Shown here: piece by piece, positions 34,220 to 42,169 of the stretch | Layout of the letters: every line of letters begins with the position of its first letter | How positions within the stretch are numbered: the first letter of the stretch is position 1 | From: Blautia sp. | GTDB lineage: Bacteria; Bacillota; Clostridia; Lachnospirales; Lachnospiraceae | Reading direction: 5' to 3' | Assembly: GCA_026169535.1 (NCBI GenBank) | Contig: JAPFCU010000078.1 | Coordinates: forward strand, 1 to 64,000 | DNA length: 64,000 nt | Program-made: the position numbers and the translations under genes | Notes under the pieces: generated by a model | Seen by the model: the letters and a program-made list of their open reading frames with translations, nothing else | Database searches by the model: none | What the model was told of the DNA's origin: nothing

Positions 34220-35394
34220 GTCTGTTTATAAAAAAAACAGGCATTCTGCTTTGCATATTCCTGTTATTTTTTAGCGAAAGAAATACTGTCCGGGCAGAAC
34301 CTGAAAAAGCAGAGGGCAAAGAAATAGCCGAGAAGATACAGGGAGATCTTCTTATGGAGCTTGACCTGAGCAAAATACAGGAGATAGTAAATGAAATACT
34401 GGGCGAGGACAGTTTTTCTTTTCGTGAGGCTTTGAATAAAATGATTCATGGAGAAGAAGCAATATCAAAAGAAACCGTAGGGAGATTCCTGAAAAGTCTC
34501 TTTTTTTCCGGCCTCCAGAAGGAGAAAGAATTATTTGTAAAGCTGCTGCTCCTTATACTTGCGGCAGCTCTTTTGCTGAATTTTTCTTCTGTTTTTGAAA
34601 ACAGCCAGGCAGGAGATATCAGTTTTTATATTGTATATTTACTCTTATTCACACTTCTTGCGGACTCTTTTTTTGAGGCAGGAAATAAACTGTATCAGAC
34701 AATTTTATGGATGATGGAATTTATGAAAGCTTTGGCTCCGGCATATTTTATTACAGTGACAGCAGCTTCCGGAGCTGTATCGGCTGCTGTGTTTTATGAA
34801 GGGATCCTTATTTTGGTCTGGCTGCTTCAATGGGTCCTTCTCAATGTGCTTTTGCCGGCGGCAGATCTCTATGTGCTGCTTTGTCTTGTTAATCACCTTT
34901 CCAGAGAAGAGATGCTGGGAAAACTTTCAGATCTTCTGGCGGTAATGACAAGCTGGGGATTAAAAACGCTCTTGGGAACAGTAGCGGGGCTTCAGATCAT
35001 CAAAAGTCTGTCAGCGCCGGCTATGGATTCTTTAAAGAGAACTTTTATCGGAAGGGCGGCCAGTTCTCTGCCGGGAGTAGGAAATGCAGTAAATACGGTG
35101 ACAGAACTGGTTCTTGCAAGTGCAGTGCTTGTGAGAAACTGTCTGGGTATTGTAATATTGATCGTACTGCTGATGGCAGGAGCCGGACCTGTGATCCATT
35201 ATGGGATGCTGTCTTTTGCTTATCGTTTTCTGGCAGCGGCAGCGCAGCCTGTGTCGGACAGGCGTATTGTAGAATGTCTGTCTACTATGGGGGAAGGGTA
35301 TGGTATTTTTCTGAAGATCCTTTTTTCGGCAGAGATACTTTGTATCCTGACGTTTTTGATTGTTATGGCAGGAACTCGGGGAGGCGGGATATGA
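34216..35394 (+). CDS. spoIIIAE: Stage III sporulation protein AE
   Basis: A 392-residue membrane protein with a signal-like N-terminal segment followed by about seven to eight membrane helices. 'TVTAASGAVSAAVFYEGI' and 'FIGRAASSLPGVGNAVNTVTELV' are characteristic. The ATG of the ATGA overlap with AD is chosen as start, since the extra upstream codons would lie entirely within AD. It also overlaps AF by ATGA. Confidence 0.94.
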   Translation: MSLFIKKTGILLCIFLLFFSERNTVRAEPEKAEGKEIAEKIQGDLLMELDLSKIQEIVNEILGEDSFSFREALNKMIHGEEAISKETVGRFLKSLFFSGLQKEKELFVKLLLLILAAALLLNFSSVFENSQAGDISFYIVYLLLFTLLADSFFEAGNKLYQTILWMMEFMKALAPAYFITVTAASGAVSAAVFYEGILILVWLLQWVLLNVLLPAADLYVLLCLVNHLSREEMLGKLSDLLAVMTSWGLKTLLGTVAGLQIIKSLSAPAMDSLKRTFIGRAASSLPGVGNAVNTVTELVLASAVLVRNCLGIVILIVLLMAGAGPVIHYGMLSFAYRFLAAAAQPVSDRRIVECLSTMGEGYGIFLKILFSAEILCILTFLIVMAGTRGGGI

Positions 35395-35960
35395 AAGAAC
35401 AGATTTGTCAGTGGACAAGAAATCTGGCTGTGTTCTATCTGATCTTTACATCATTGCTTCACTTGATACCGGATAAAAAATATGAACGTTATGTCCGTTC
35501 TTTTATGGGGCTTCTTCTGATTTATATGATATGTGTTCCTGTGTTTTCTGTGTTCGGAAAAAGTACGGAGATTTTGTCAGGTTTTGAAGAATATTTCCGG
35601 CAGGAGCAGAAAAGAATGGAACAAATGGAAAACAGGGGACTACAGGCATTTTATCTGGAACAGGGCTATGAAAGGGCACTGTCATCAGAAATCACAGGTT
35701 ATCTGAAAAAAACAGGAATAAATCATGCACAGGCAGTCGTAGATATAGAAGGAGAGCAGATATTTTTAAAACTGACTGTAAGCATAAAGCTGACGGAGGA
35801 ACAGGAAGGAGGGATCCGCCATGGACTCCAGGAGAACTTCGGGATCACAGAGGAAAACTGTCAGATCTTTTTTGAAGGGGATGACGGGGCAGCAGTGGAC
35901 GATGATTCTTCTTCTGGGGCTTCTTCTGACAGTGATCTCTCTTCCTGTATCAGAAAATAA
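35391..35960 (+). CDS. spoIIIAF: Stage III sporulation protein AF
   Basis: A 189-residue protein with two N-terminal membrane helices (about 10-28 and 38-58) and an extracellular alpha/beta domain. The family's usual C-terminal strand pattern appears to end at 'NCQIFFEG' near residue 166. The last ~23 residues are an acidic, Ser/Asp-rich tail that exists only because the frame stays open inside spoIIIAG. The overlap with AG is 140 bases, far longer than the other overlaps in this operon. Confidence 0.9.
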   Translation: MKEQICQWTRNLAVFYLIFTSLLHLIPDKKYERYVRSFMGLLLIYMICVPVFSVFGKSTEILSGFEEYFRQEQKRMEQMENRGLQAFYLEQGYERALSSEITGYLKKTGINHAQAVVDIEGEQIFLKLTVSIKLTEEQEGGIRHGLQENFGITEENCQIFFEGDDGAAVDDDSSSGASSDSDLSSCIRK

Positions 35961-36264
35961 AAAGGAAAAAAGAACAAGAAGCGGGATATTGGAAGAGACA
36001 GAAGAAAATATGACAGACCGAACAGAACTGGAGGCGAAGCTGGAATCTATCCTGGAAAATACAGAAGGCGCCGGACAGGTGCAGGTACTTCTGATGACCG
36101 GACAGCAGCAGGGATTTTATGGATCCGGAAAGATAGAGGTAACCGGTGTGCTTATTTCAGCAGAAGGAGCAGATGATCCTGTTATCGTACGGAATATTCA
36201 GCAGGCAGTCATGGCATTATTTCAGATTGAAGCCCATAAAATTAAAATAATGAAAATGAAATGA
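35821..36264 (+). CDS. spoIIIAG: Stage III sporulation protein AG
   Basis: A 147-residue protein with a basic cytoplasmic N-terminus, one membrane helix (about 26-44, 'QWTMILLLGLLLTVISLPV') and an extracellular ring-building domain containing 'LESILENTEGAGQVQVLLMT' and 'VIRNIQQAV'-like sequence. SpoIIIAG builds the channel ring from the mother-cell side. The start inside spoIIIAF is supported by an AAGGAGGGA site seven bases upstream. It is shorter than the B. subtilis protein (about 229). Confidence 0.92.
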   Translation: MDSRRTSGSQRKTVRSFLKGMTGQQWTMILLLGLLLTVISLPVSENKKEKRTRSGILEETEENMTDRTELEAKLESILENTEGAGQVQVLLMTGQQQGFYGSGKIEVTGVLISAEGADDPVIVRNIQQAVMALFQIEAHKIKIMKMK

Positions 36265-36274
36265 GGAGAGTAAA

Positions 36275-37000
36275 GTGAAAAAGATCATGAAGAAAAATCA
36301 GGTGATCATCACCTCGCTGGCAATCCTGATCGCAGTTGCAGGCTATCTGAACTTTGCAGATGTGGATCTGGGCTTTAAAGATCAGGAGGCAAGTACAGAC
36401 AGCAGCAGTATCCTGGAAGAGACAGAGTACGATATTACAGATGAAACAGCCCTTCTGGATGAGAACGGGGCAAATGGCGCTGAGGAGCTTGAAACAACAG
36501 GTACTCCAGGGGAAGCCGTACTTACAGGTGCTACAGATTTTGCCGCTCAGGCAAGACTTTCAAGAGAGCAGATACGTTCCCAGAATAAGGCGGATCTTCA
36601 GGAAATCATAGGAAATGCAGATATCAGTGAAGAGAAAAAGCAGGAAGCAATCAGTACGATGGTCTCTATGACGGAACTTACAGAAAAAGAGGCGGCAGCA
36701 GAGCTTCTTCTGGAGGCAAAAGGATTTGAAAATGTGGTTGTGAATCTGACTGGAGAAACAGCGGATGTTGTTGTGCCGGATGCAGATCTTGAAGATTCCA
36801 GACGGGCTCAGATTGAGGATATTGTCAAACGTAAGACAGGGATCGCGGCAGAAAACATTGTGATCACACCGTTAAACGGATCTTCTGAAGAAATTTCCGG
36901 AGCGGAGGAGCAGGTGGCAGAAGAGGAGACTCCGTCGGAGGAAACTGCTGCGGACGCAACAGAAGAACCAACAATCGAGACAGAAGGGATTTATGATTGA
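36275..37000 (+). CDS. spoIIIAH: SpoIIIAH-like protein
   Basis: A 241-residue protein with one N-terminal membrane helix (about 10-28), a spacer, and the YscJ/FliF-like domain ('AREQIRSQNKADLQEII'-type helix, 'ELLLEAKGFENVVVNLTGETADVVV'). It binds forespore SpoIIQ or its equivalent in the channel. A GTG start lies behind GAGGAGAG. The last ~40 residues form a Glu/Thr-rich acidic tail not found in the B. subtilis protein. It closes the spoIIIA operon. Confidence 0.92.
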   Translation: MKKIMKKNQVIITSLAILIAVAGYLNFADVDLGFKDQEASTDSSSILEETEYDITDETALLDENGANGAEELETTGTPGEAVLTGATDFAAQARLSREQIRSQNKADLQEIIGNADISEEKKQEAISTMVSMTELTEKEAAAELLLEAKGFENVVVNLTGETADVVVPDADLEDSRRAQIEDIVKRKTGIAAENIVITPLNGSSEEISGAEEQVAEEETPSEETAADATEEPTIETEGIYD

Positions 37001-37016
37001 CAGGCAGATGTTTTTT

Positions 37017-37050
37017 GGAGGGAGGCTGTGTTTTTCGCCTCCCTCCTCTT
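37017..37050 (+). terminator. Terminator of the spoIIIA operon
   Basis: A perfect ten-base GC-rich stem GGAGGGAGGC / GCCTCCCTCC is followed by a short TCTT tail that overlaps the next -35 box. The T tract is weak. Confidence 0.75.
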
Positions 37051-37078
37051 GACATTGCCTCCTTTTGTATACTAGAAT
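37049..37078 (+). promoter_or_regulatory. Promoter of prfC
   Basis: TTGACA (37049-37054) and TAGAAT (37073-37078) have an 18-base spacer. A closer TATACT (37068-37073) is only 13 bases from the -35 and is less likely to be used. Confidence 0.65.
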
Positions 37079-37141
37079 GTGTTTGTTGTGCAAAAGAACG
37101 TAAAAGATAATGAAATAGAAAAAATAACAGGAGGCTTTAAC

Positions 37142-38731
37142 GTGTCCAAGTATGCGAAAGAGATAGAAAAAAGAAGAACCTTTGCCATTATTTCCCACCC
37201 GGATGCCGGTAAGACGACTCTTACAGAGAAGTTCCTTCTTTATGGAGGAGCAATCAATCTGGCAGGAAGTGTAAAGGGAAAGGCAACTGCCCGCCATGCG
37301 GTTTCTGACTGGATGGAGATTGAGAAGGAGAGAGGTATCTCTGTTACTTCCTCTGTACTTCAGTTCCATTATGACGGCTACTGTATCAATATCCTGGATA
37401 CTCCGGGACATCAGGATTTCTCTGAGGATACCTATCGTACATTGATGGCAGCAGATTCAGCAGTGATGGTTATTGACGGAAGCAAGGGTGTAGAGGCACA
37501 GACAAGGAAGCTGTTTAAGGTTTGTGTAATGCGCCATATCCCGATCTTTACATTTATCAACAAAATGGACAGAGATGCAAACGATACTTTTGATCTTCTT
37601 GATGAAATTGAGAAGGAACTTGGGATTGCTACCTGCCCGATCAACTGGCCTATTGGATCCGGTAAAAAATTCCGTGGAGTGTACGACAGAAATACTCATA
37701 AGGTACTTACTTTTTCTGATACACAGAAAGGAACAAAAGAGGGCAGCATAGAAGAAATCGATATAGATGATCCACGTCTGGACGAGATTGTGGATGAAGA
37801 ACAGAGAGAACAGCTGATGGAAGAGATCGAGCTGCTGGATGGAGCCAGCGCAGATTTCGATCAGGAGCTGGTAAGCAAAGGAGAACTGACACCGGTATTT
37901 TTCGGTTCCGCCCTTACCAATTTCGGTGTGGAAACATTCCTGGAGCATTTTCTGTCCATGACTTCTTCCCCTCTGCCGCGAAAAGCAGAGGATCAGGAGA
38001 TCAATCCTATGTCTGATGACTTTTCAGCCTTTGTATTTAAGATTCAGGCAAATATGAATAAAGCACATCGTGACAGGATTGCTTTTATGCGTATCTGTTC
38101 CGGTAAATTTGATGCCTCTCAGGAGGTTTATCATGTACAGGGGGACAAGAAGATGCGTCTTCTTCAGCCCCAGCAGATGATGGCGGAATCCCGTCATGTT
38201 GTGGACGAGGCTTATGCAGGAGATATTATCGGTGTATTTGACCCGGGAATTTTTTCTATCGGAGATACTATCTGTTCTCCGGGCAATAAATTTGCTTTTG
38301 AAGGAATCCCGACCTTTGCCCCGGAGCATTTTGCAAGAGTTCGCCAGATCGACACCATGAAGCGTAAGCAGTTTGTAAAAGGAATCAACCAGATCGCACA
38401 GGAAGGTGCAATCCAGATCTTCCAGGAATTTAATACCGGTATGGAGGAGATCATTGTAGGCGTTGTAGGTGTCCTGCAGTTTGATGTGCTGAAATATCGC
38501 CTGGAGAAGGAATATAATGTAGAGATCCGTCTGGAAAATCTGCCTTATGAACATATCCGCTGGATCGCAAACAAAGAAGAAGTGGATGTAGCTAAGATTA
38601 CAGGTACTTCAGATATGAAGAAGGTAACAGACCTTAAGGGAAATCCATTGCTGCTGTTTGTCAACGCATGGAGTGTGGGTATGACACAGGATCGTAATCC
38701 GGATCTGGTACTGACTGAATTCAGTAAATAA
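37142..38731 (+). CDS. prfC: Peptide chain release factor 3
   Basis: A 529-residue translational GTPase that recycles RF1/RF2 from the ribosome. G-motifs: G1 'SHPDAGKTTLTEK', G2/switch 'ERGISVTSSV', G3 'DTPGHQDF' and G4 'FINKMDRD'. The long 'GVVGVLQFDVLKYRLEKEY' near the C-terminus is specific for RF3. GTG 37142 follows AGGAGG at seven bases and gives the normal family length; the frame is open 63 bases further up without a site. Confidence 0.96.
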   Translation: MSKYAKEIEKRRTFAIISHPDAGKTTLTEKFLLYGGAINLAGSVKGKATARHAVSDWMEIEKERGISVTSSVLQFHYDGYCINILDTPGHQDFSEDTYRTLMAADSAVMVIDGSKGVEAQTRKLFKVCVMRHIPIFTFINKMDRDANDTFDLLDEIEKELGIATCPINWPIGSGKKFRGVYDRNTHKVLTFSDTQKGTKEGSIEEIDIDDPRLDEIVDEEQREQLMEEIELLDGASADFDQELVSKGELTPVFFGSALTNFGVETFLEHFLSMTSSPLPRKAEDQEINPMSDDFSAFVFKIQANMNKAHRDRIAFMRICSGKFDASQEVYHVQGDKKMRLLQPQQMMAESRHVVDEAYAGDIIGVFDPGIFSIGDTICSPGNKFAFEGIPTFAPEHFARVRQIDTMKRKQFVKGINQIAQEGAIQIFQEFNTGMEEIIVGVVGVLQFDVLKYRLEKEYNVEIRLENLPYEHIRWIANKEEVDVAKITGTSDMKKVTDLKGNPLLLFVNAWSVGMTQDRNPDLVLTEFSK

Positions 38732-38817
38732 AATACTTTTATTTTCTGTGGAAATTTGATATACTAATCCTATGAATATGGATGGATTTCTAAGAACAGA
38801 AATGTCCATAATAAGAG

Positions 38818-38861
38818 CAACGAATCGTTACTGTGAACGAAGTGAACAGTAACAACGAATC
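38818..38861. repeat. Small inverted repeat bracketed by 9-bp direct repeats
   Basis: CAACGAATC occurs at 38818-38826 and again at 38853-38861. Between and overlapping them lies the inverted repeat GTTACTGT (38827-38834) / ACAGTAAC (38846-38853). It sits in the leader of the Asp23-type gene. Confidence 0.7.
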
Positions 38862-38889
38862 AGATTCTGGATCCTTAGGAGGAGTTAAT

Positions 38890-39276
38890 ATGGCAGAAAA
38901 AAGAACAACTTATAAAATACAGGATGTCGGAGGAATCGGTGAAGTGAAGATCGCAGATGAGGTGGTAACGATCATTGCAGGTCTGGCAGCCACTGAGGTG
39001 GAAGGAGTTGCTTCCATGGGCGGCAATATCACTAATGAACTGGTGGGCAAGCTGGGAATGAAGAACCTGTCCAAAGGAGTAAAAGTAACGATCCTGGAAG
39101 GTGTTGTTACCGTGGATCTGACACTGAACATTGATTTTGGAAAGAATATCCTGGATGTCAGCAGAATGGTTCAGGACAAAGTCAAGACATCTATTGAAAA
39201 TATGACGGGCCTTGAAGTTGCAGATGTAAATATCCGCATTGCAGGCGTAGATATGGAGAATGAAAAAGGAAAGTAA
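38890..39276 (+). CDS. Asp23/Gls24 family envelope stress protein
   Basis: A 128-residue protein of the Asp23/YloU type, associated with cell-envelope homeostasis at the cytoplasmic face of the membrane. Family sequence: 'VVTIIAGLAATEVEGVASMGG', 'GVKVTILEGVVTVDLTLNIDFG' and 'VQDKVKTSIENMTGLEVADVNI'. ATG 38890 has AGGAGG seven bases upstream. In clostridia this gene regularly precedes nusB, as here, and starts the nusB-to-recN run. Confidence 0.94.
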   Translation: MAEKRTTYKIQDVGGIGEVKIADEVVTIIAGLAATEVEGVASMGGNITNELVGKLGMKNLSKGVKVTILEGVVTVDLTLNIDFGKNILDVSRMVQDKVKTSIENMTGLEVADVNIRIAGVDMENEKGK

Positions 39277-39307
39277 ACCTTTCCTTTTTTCTTTATGAGG
39301 AGGAATT

Positions 39308-39829
39308 ATGCGAAGACACGAACAGAGAGAGCATATCTTTAAGCTGCTGTTTATGACACAGTTTAACGAAGAAGGAGAGATGCCGGAGCAGCTGTCCCTT
39401 TATTTTGATACTCTTGAGGAGATGACTGAAGATGAGCAGTCGGATATGAAGCAGAAGTACGATCATATCCTTGAAAAACTCCCTGAGATCGATCAGGAAC
39501 TGAATGACTACAGCCAGGGATGGAAGACCAGCCGTATGAACAGAGTGGATCTGACGGCACTGCGTCTGGCAGTTTATGAAATGAAATTTGACGATGATAT
39601 TCCGGTGGGAGTTGCCATCAACGAGGCAGTAGAGATTGCCAAGCTTTTTGGCGGAGAAGATTCTGGCTCGTTTGTAAACGGCGTACTTGGCAGGATCGCA
39701 AGCGGAAATAAGACTCCTGGTACAGCAAAAAGACCACAGCGTCCGGCACACCAGGCAAAGCATATTATTCTGTCAAAAAAAGATCAGAAGAAAAAAGAAG
39801 CACCGGGATCTGAAGAAAGCAAGAACTGA
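39308..39829 (+). CDS. nusB: Transcription antitermination protein NusB
   Basis: A 173-residue RNA-binding protein of the rRNA antitermination complex, with '[18 protein letters not shown]' at the N-terminus and '[37 protein letters not shown]' as signature. The fold ends at about residue 137 ([10 protein letters not shown]). The last ~35 residues are an unusual basic tail rich in Lys, Gln and Pro that may be disordered. A GAGGAGG site precedes the ATG. Confidence 0.95.
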   Translation: MRRHEQREHIFKLLFMTQFNEEGEMPEQLSLYFDTLEEMTEDEQSDMKQKYDHILEKLPEIDQELNDYSQGWKTSRMNRVDLTALRLAVYEMKFDDDIPVGVAINEAVEIAKLFGGEDSGSFVNGVLGRIASGNKTPGTAKRPQRPAHQAKHIILSKKDQKKKEAPGSEESKN

Positions 39830-39831
39830 AA

Positions 39832-41043
39832 ATGAAAACAGTATATTCAGTAGGACAGGTAAACCGATATGTAAAAAATATGTTTGTTCAGGATTTTGTT
39901 CTGAAGAAGATATATGTGAAGGGAGAAGTGTCCAACTGTAAATATCATCCCAGCGGTCATATTTATTTTTCTCTGAAAGATGAAACAGGGGTTCTTTCCT
40001 GTGTGATGTTTGCAGGGCACAGAAGAGGTCTGGCTTTTCGAATGAAAGATGGAGACCAGGTGGTGGCAGGCGGAGCGGTTGACGTTTATGAAAGAGACGG
40101 GCGTTATCAGCTTTATGCCAGGGAGATTACCCAGGAAGGATCAGGCGTTCTCTATGAACGCTTTCTTGCCCTCAAGAGCGAACTGGAAGAAATGGGGATG
40201 TTTGCCCAGGAATATAAACAGCCGATTCCAAGATTTATAAAAAAACTGGGAGTGGTGACAGCACCTACAGGAGCGGCTGTTCAGGATATACGGAATATAT
40301 CCCTTAGAAGAGATCCCTATCTGCAGATCATTCTGTATCCTGCGCTGGTACAGGGAGAGGGAGCTGCAGACAGTATTGTAAAGGGAATCCAGATGCTTGA
40401 CCGCTATGGTGTGGATGTGATCATTGCAGGCAGAGGGGGAGGTTCCATGGAAGATCTATGGGCCTTTAATGAAGAGAAAGTAGCCAGAGCTATTTTTGAA
40501 TGCAGGACACCTCTGATTTCTGCAGTGGGCCATGAAACGGATTTTACCATTGCTGATTTTGTAGCCGATCTGCGGGCACCTACCCCTTCTGCGGCGGCAG
40601 AACTGGCAGTAGAAAACCGCAGAAAGATAATGGAAACTGCAGAAGGATATCGGGAACGTCTCAGAAGAGGGATGCAGGCAAGAGTCGATCTGTATAATCT
40701 CAGGCTGGAACAGGAAAAACTGCGGTTTCAGTATCTCAGCCCGGAAAGCCGTCTGAGAGAAAAGCGCCAGATACTGCTTGACTATGAAAATGCTGTCCGC
40801 GGAGCAATGGAATGGAAGATCCGGGAGAACAGACACAGGCTGGGGATTTTTCTGGAGAGATATAAAGGACTGTCTCCTCTTGGAAAACTGAATCAGGGAT
40901 ATGCCTTTGTTTCAGACCAAAAAGGCTGTGCCGTGAAGTCTGTTTCACAGGCCAGAACAGGTGAAATGCTGGATATTTCTGTGACGGATGGGGTGATCGA
41001 AGCCCGGATCACAGGAACCAGAAAGGAAAAATGGGATATATGA
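39832..41043 (+). CDS. xseA: Exodeoxyribonuclease VII large subunit
   Basis: A 403-residue nuclease subunit with an N-terminal OB fold ('IYVKGEVSNCKYHPSGHIYFSLKD'), the catalytic core ('GVVTAPTGAAVQDI', 'IIAGRGGGSMEDLWAFN', 'VGHETDFTIADFVADLRAPTPSAAAEL') and a coiled-coil tail. It starts two bases after the nusB stop and overlaps xseB by 13 bases. Confidence 0.96.
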   Translation: MKTVYSVGQVNRYVKNMFVQDFVLKKIYVKGEVSNCKYHPSGHIYFSLKDETGVLSCVMFAGHRRGLAFRMKDGDQVVAGGAVDVYERDGRYQLYAREITQEGSGVLYERFLALKSELEEMGMFAQEYKQPIPRFIKKLGVVTAPTGAAVQDIRNISLRRDPYLQIILYPALVQGEGAADSIVKGIQMLDRYGVDVIIAGRGGGSMEDLWAFNEEKVARAIFECRTPLISAVGHETDFTIADFVADLRAPTPSAAAELAVENRRKIMETAEGYRERLRRGMQARVDLYNLRLEQEKLRFQYLSPESRLREKRQILLDYENAVRGAMEWKIRENRHRLGIFLERYKGLSPLGKLNQGYAFVSDQKGCAVKSVSQARTGEMLDISVTDGVIEARITGTRKEKWDI

Positions 41044-41276
41044 CAGACACAGCTGATCAGGAAAGAATGCTGCAGGAGGAACAGACACTGGAGGAAGCTT
41101 TTGCAAAGCTTGAGGAACTGGCACAGAAGCTTGAAGACAGTGAGACTTCTCTGGAGGATTCCTTTCGTTTTTATAAAAAGGGAATGGAGCTTTTGAAATA
41201 CTGTAGCCAAAAGCTGGACACAGTAGAAAAAAAGATGCTCCAGATGGATGAAGATGGAACATTACGGGAATTTTAA
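41031..41276 (+). CDS. xseB: Exodeoxyribonuclease VII small subunit
   Basis: An 81-residue two-helix protein with the family pattern 'LEEAFAKLEELAQKLEDSETSLEDSFRFYKKGMEL'. ATG 41031 has AAAGGA just upstream; the Met three codons later is an alternative. It overlaps xseA by 13 and ispA by 29 bases. Confidence 0.94.
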   Translation: MGYMTDTADQERMLQEEQTLEEAFAKLEELAQKLEDSETSLEDSFRFYKKGMELLKYCSQKLDTVEKKMLQMDEDGTLREF

Positions 41277-42153
41277 GGAAGAACTGAAGCAAAAGACCGA
41301 TCATGCAGAAAAGGTGATCCGTTTATGGCTTCCAAAAGAAGAGGGATTTGCAAAGACTATGGCAGAAGCCATGAATTACAGCATGTGTGCAGGCGGCAAA
41401 CGTCTGAGACCTGTCCTTCTTCTTGAAACACTCCGTCTTTTCGACGGAGATGAAAAGCTGGCAGAACCATTTATGGCAGGGATAGAGATGATCCATACCC
41501 ATTCTCTGATCCATGATGATCTTCCGGCTATTGATAATGACGATTACAGAAGAGGATGCCTGACGACTCATAAAGTATATGGAGAAGCTATGGGTGTTCT
41601 GGGCGGGGCAGCTCTTTTAAATTACGCTTATGAAACCATGTTCCGGGCTTTTGAACTGGCGCCGGGAAATGAACGGGTGATCCGGGCGGTTCGTATCATG
41701 GCAGAAAAAACAGGCATATACGGAATGCTTGGCGGTCAGAGCGTAGATGTGGAAAATGATGGAAAACCATTAACAAAAGAATTGCTTGATTATATTTATG
41801 AGCACAAGACAGCAGCTCTTCTGAAAGCTTCGATGATGGTCGGTGCGGTTCTGGGCGGAGCGGAACAAGAAGAGCTTGCCCTTGTAGAAAGTGCGGCTTC
41901 TCACATTGGACTGGCATTCCAGATCCGTGATGACATCCTGGATGTAACAGCTACAAGCCAGGAGCTTGGAAAGCCGGTACACAGTGATGAAAAGAACAAT
42001 AAAGTTACATATGTGACGCTTTTTGGTATAGAAGAGGCGGCACGCCAGGCAGAGGAGCTTTCTGCCCGGGCAGTCGCACATCTGGAAAAGCTGAACAGAA
42101 AAAATGAATTCCTGATGGCCCTCATAAAGGAGATGGCAGGCCGAAGGAAGTAA
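41248..42153 (+). CDS. ispA: Polyprenyl synthetase family protein (farnesyl/geranyl diphosphate synthase)
   Basis: A 301-residue trans-prenyltransferase that joins isopentenyl diphosphate units. The first Asp-rich motif is 'HDDLPAIDNDDYRRG' and the second 'QIRDDILDV'. 'GGKRLRPVLLLE' and 'HKTAALLKASMMVGAVLGG' are also typical. Neighbouring dxs supplies the precursor pathway. The start at 41248 has no clear ribosome site and may depend on coupling with xseB. Confidence 0.93.
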   Translation: MKMEHYGNFKEELKQKTDHAEKVIRLWLPKEEGFAKTMAEAMNYSMCAGGKRLRPVLLLETLRLFDGDEKLAEPFMAGIEMIHTHSLIHDDLPAIDNDDYRRGCLTTHKVYGEAMGVLGGAALLNYAYETMFRAFELAPGNERVIRAVRIMAEKTGIYGMLGGQSVDVENDGKPLTKELLDYIYEHKTAALLKASMMVGAVLGGAEQEELALVESAASHIGLAFQIRDDILDVTATSQELGKPVHSDEKNNKVTYVTLFGIEEAARQAEELSARAVAHLEKLNRKNEFLMALIKEMAGRRK

Positions 42154-42169
42154 GAGAGGAATACGGAGG

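Noticed and set aside
37049-37073. TTGACA with the nearer TATACT as the prfC promoter
   Set aside because: The spacer would be only 13 bases; TAGAAT at 18 bases fits better.
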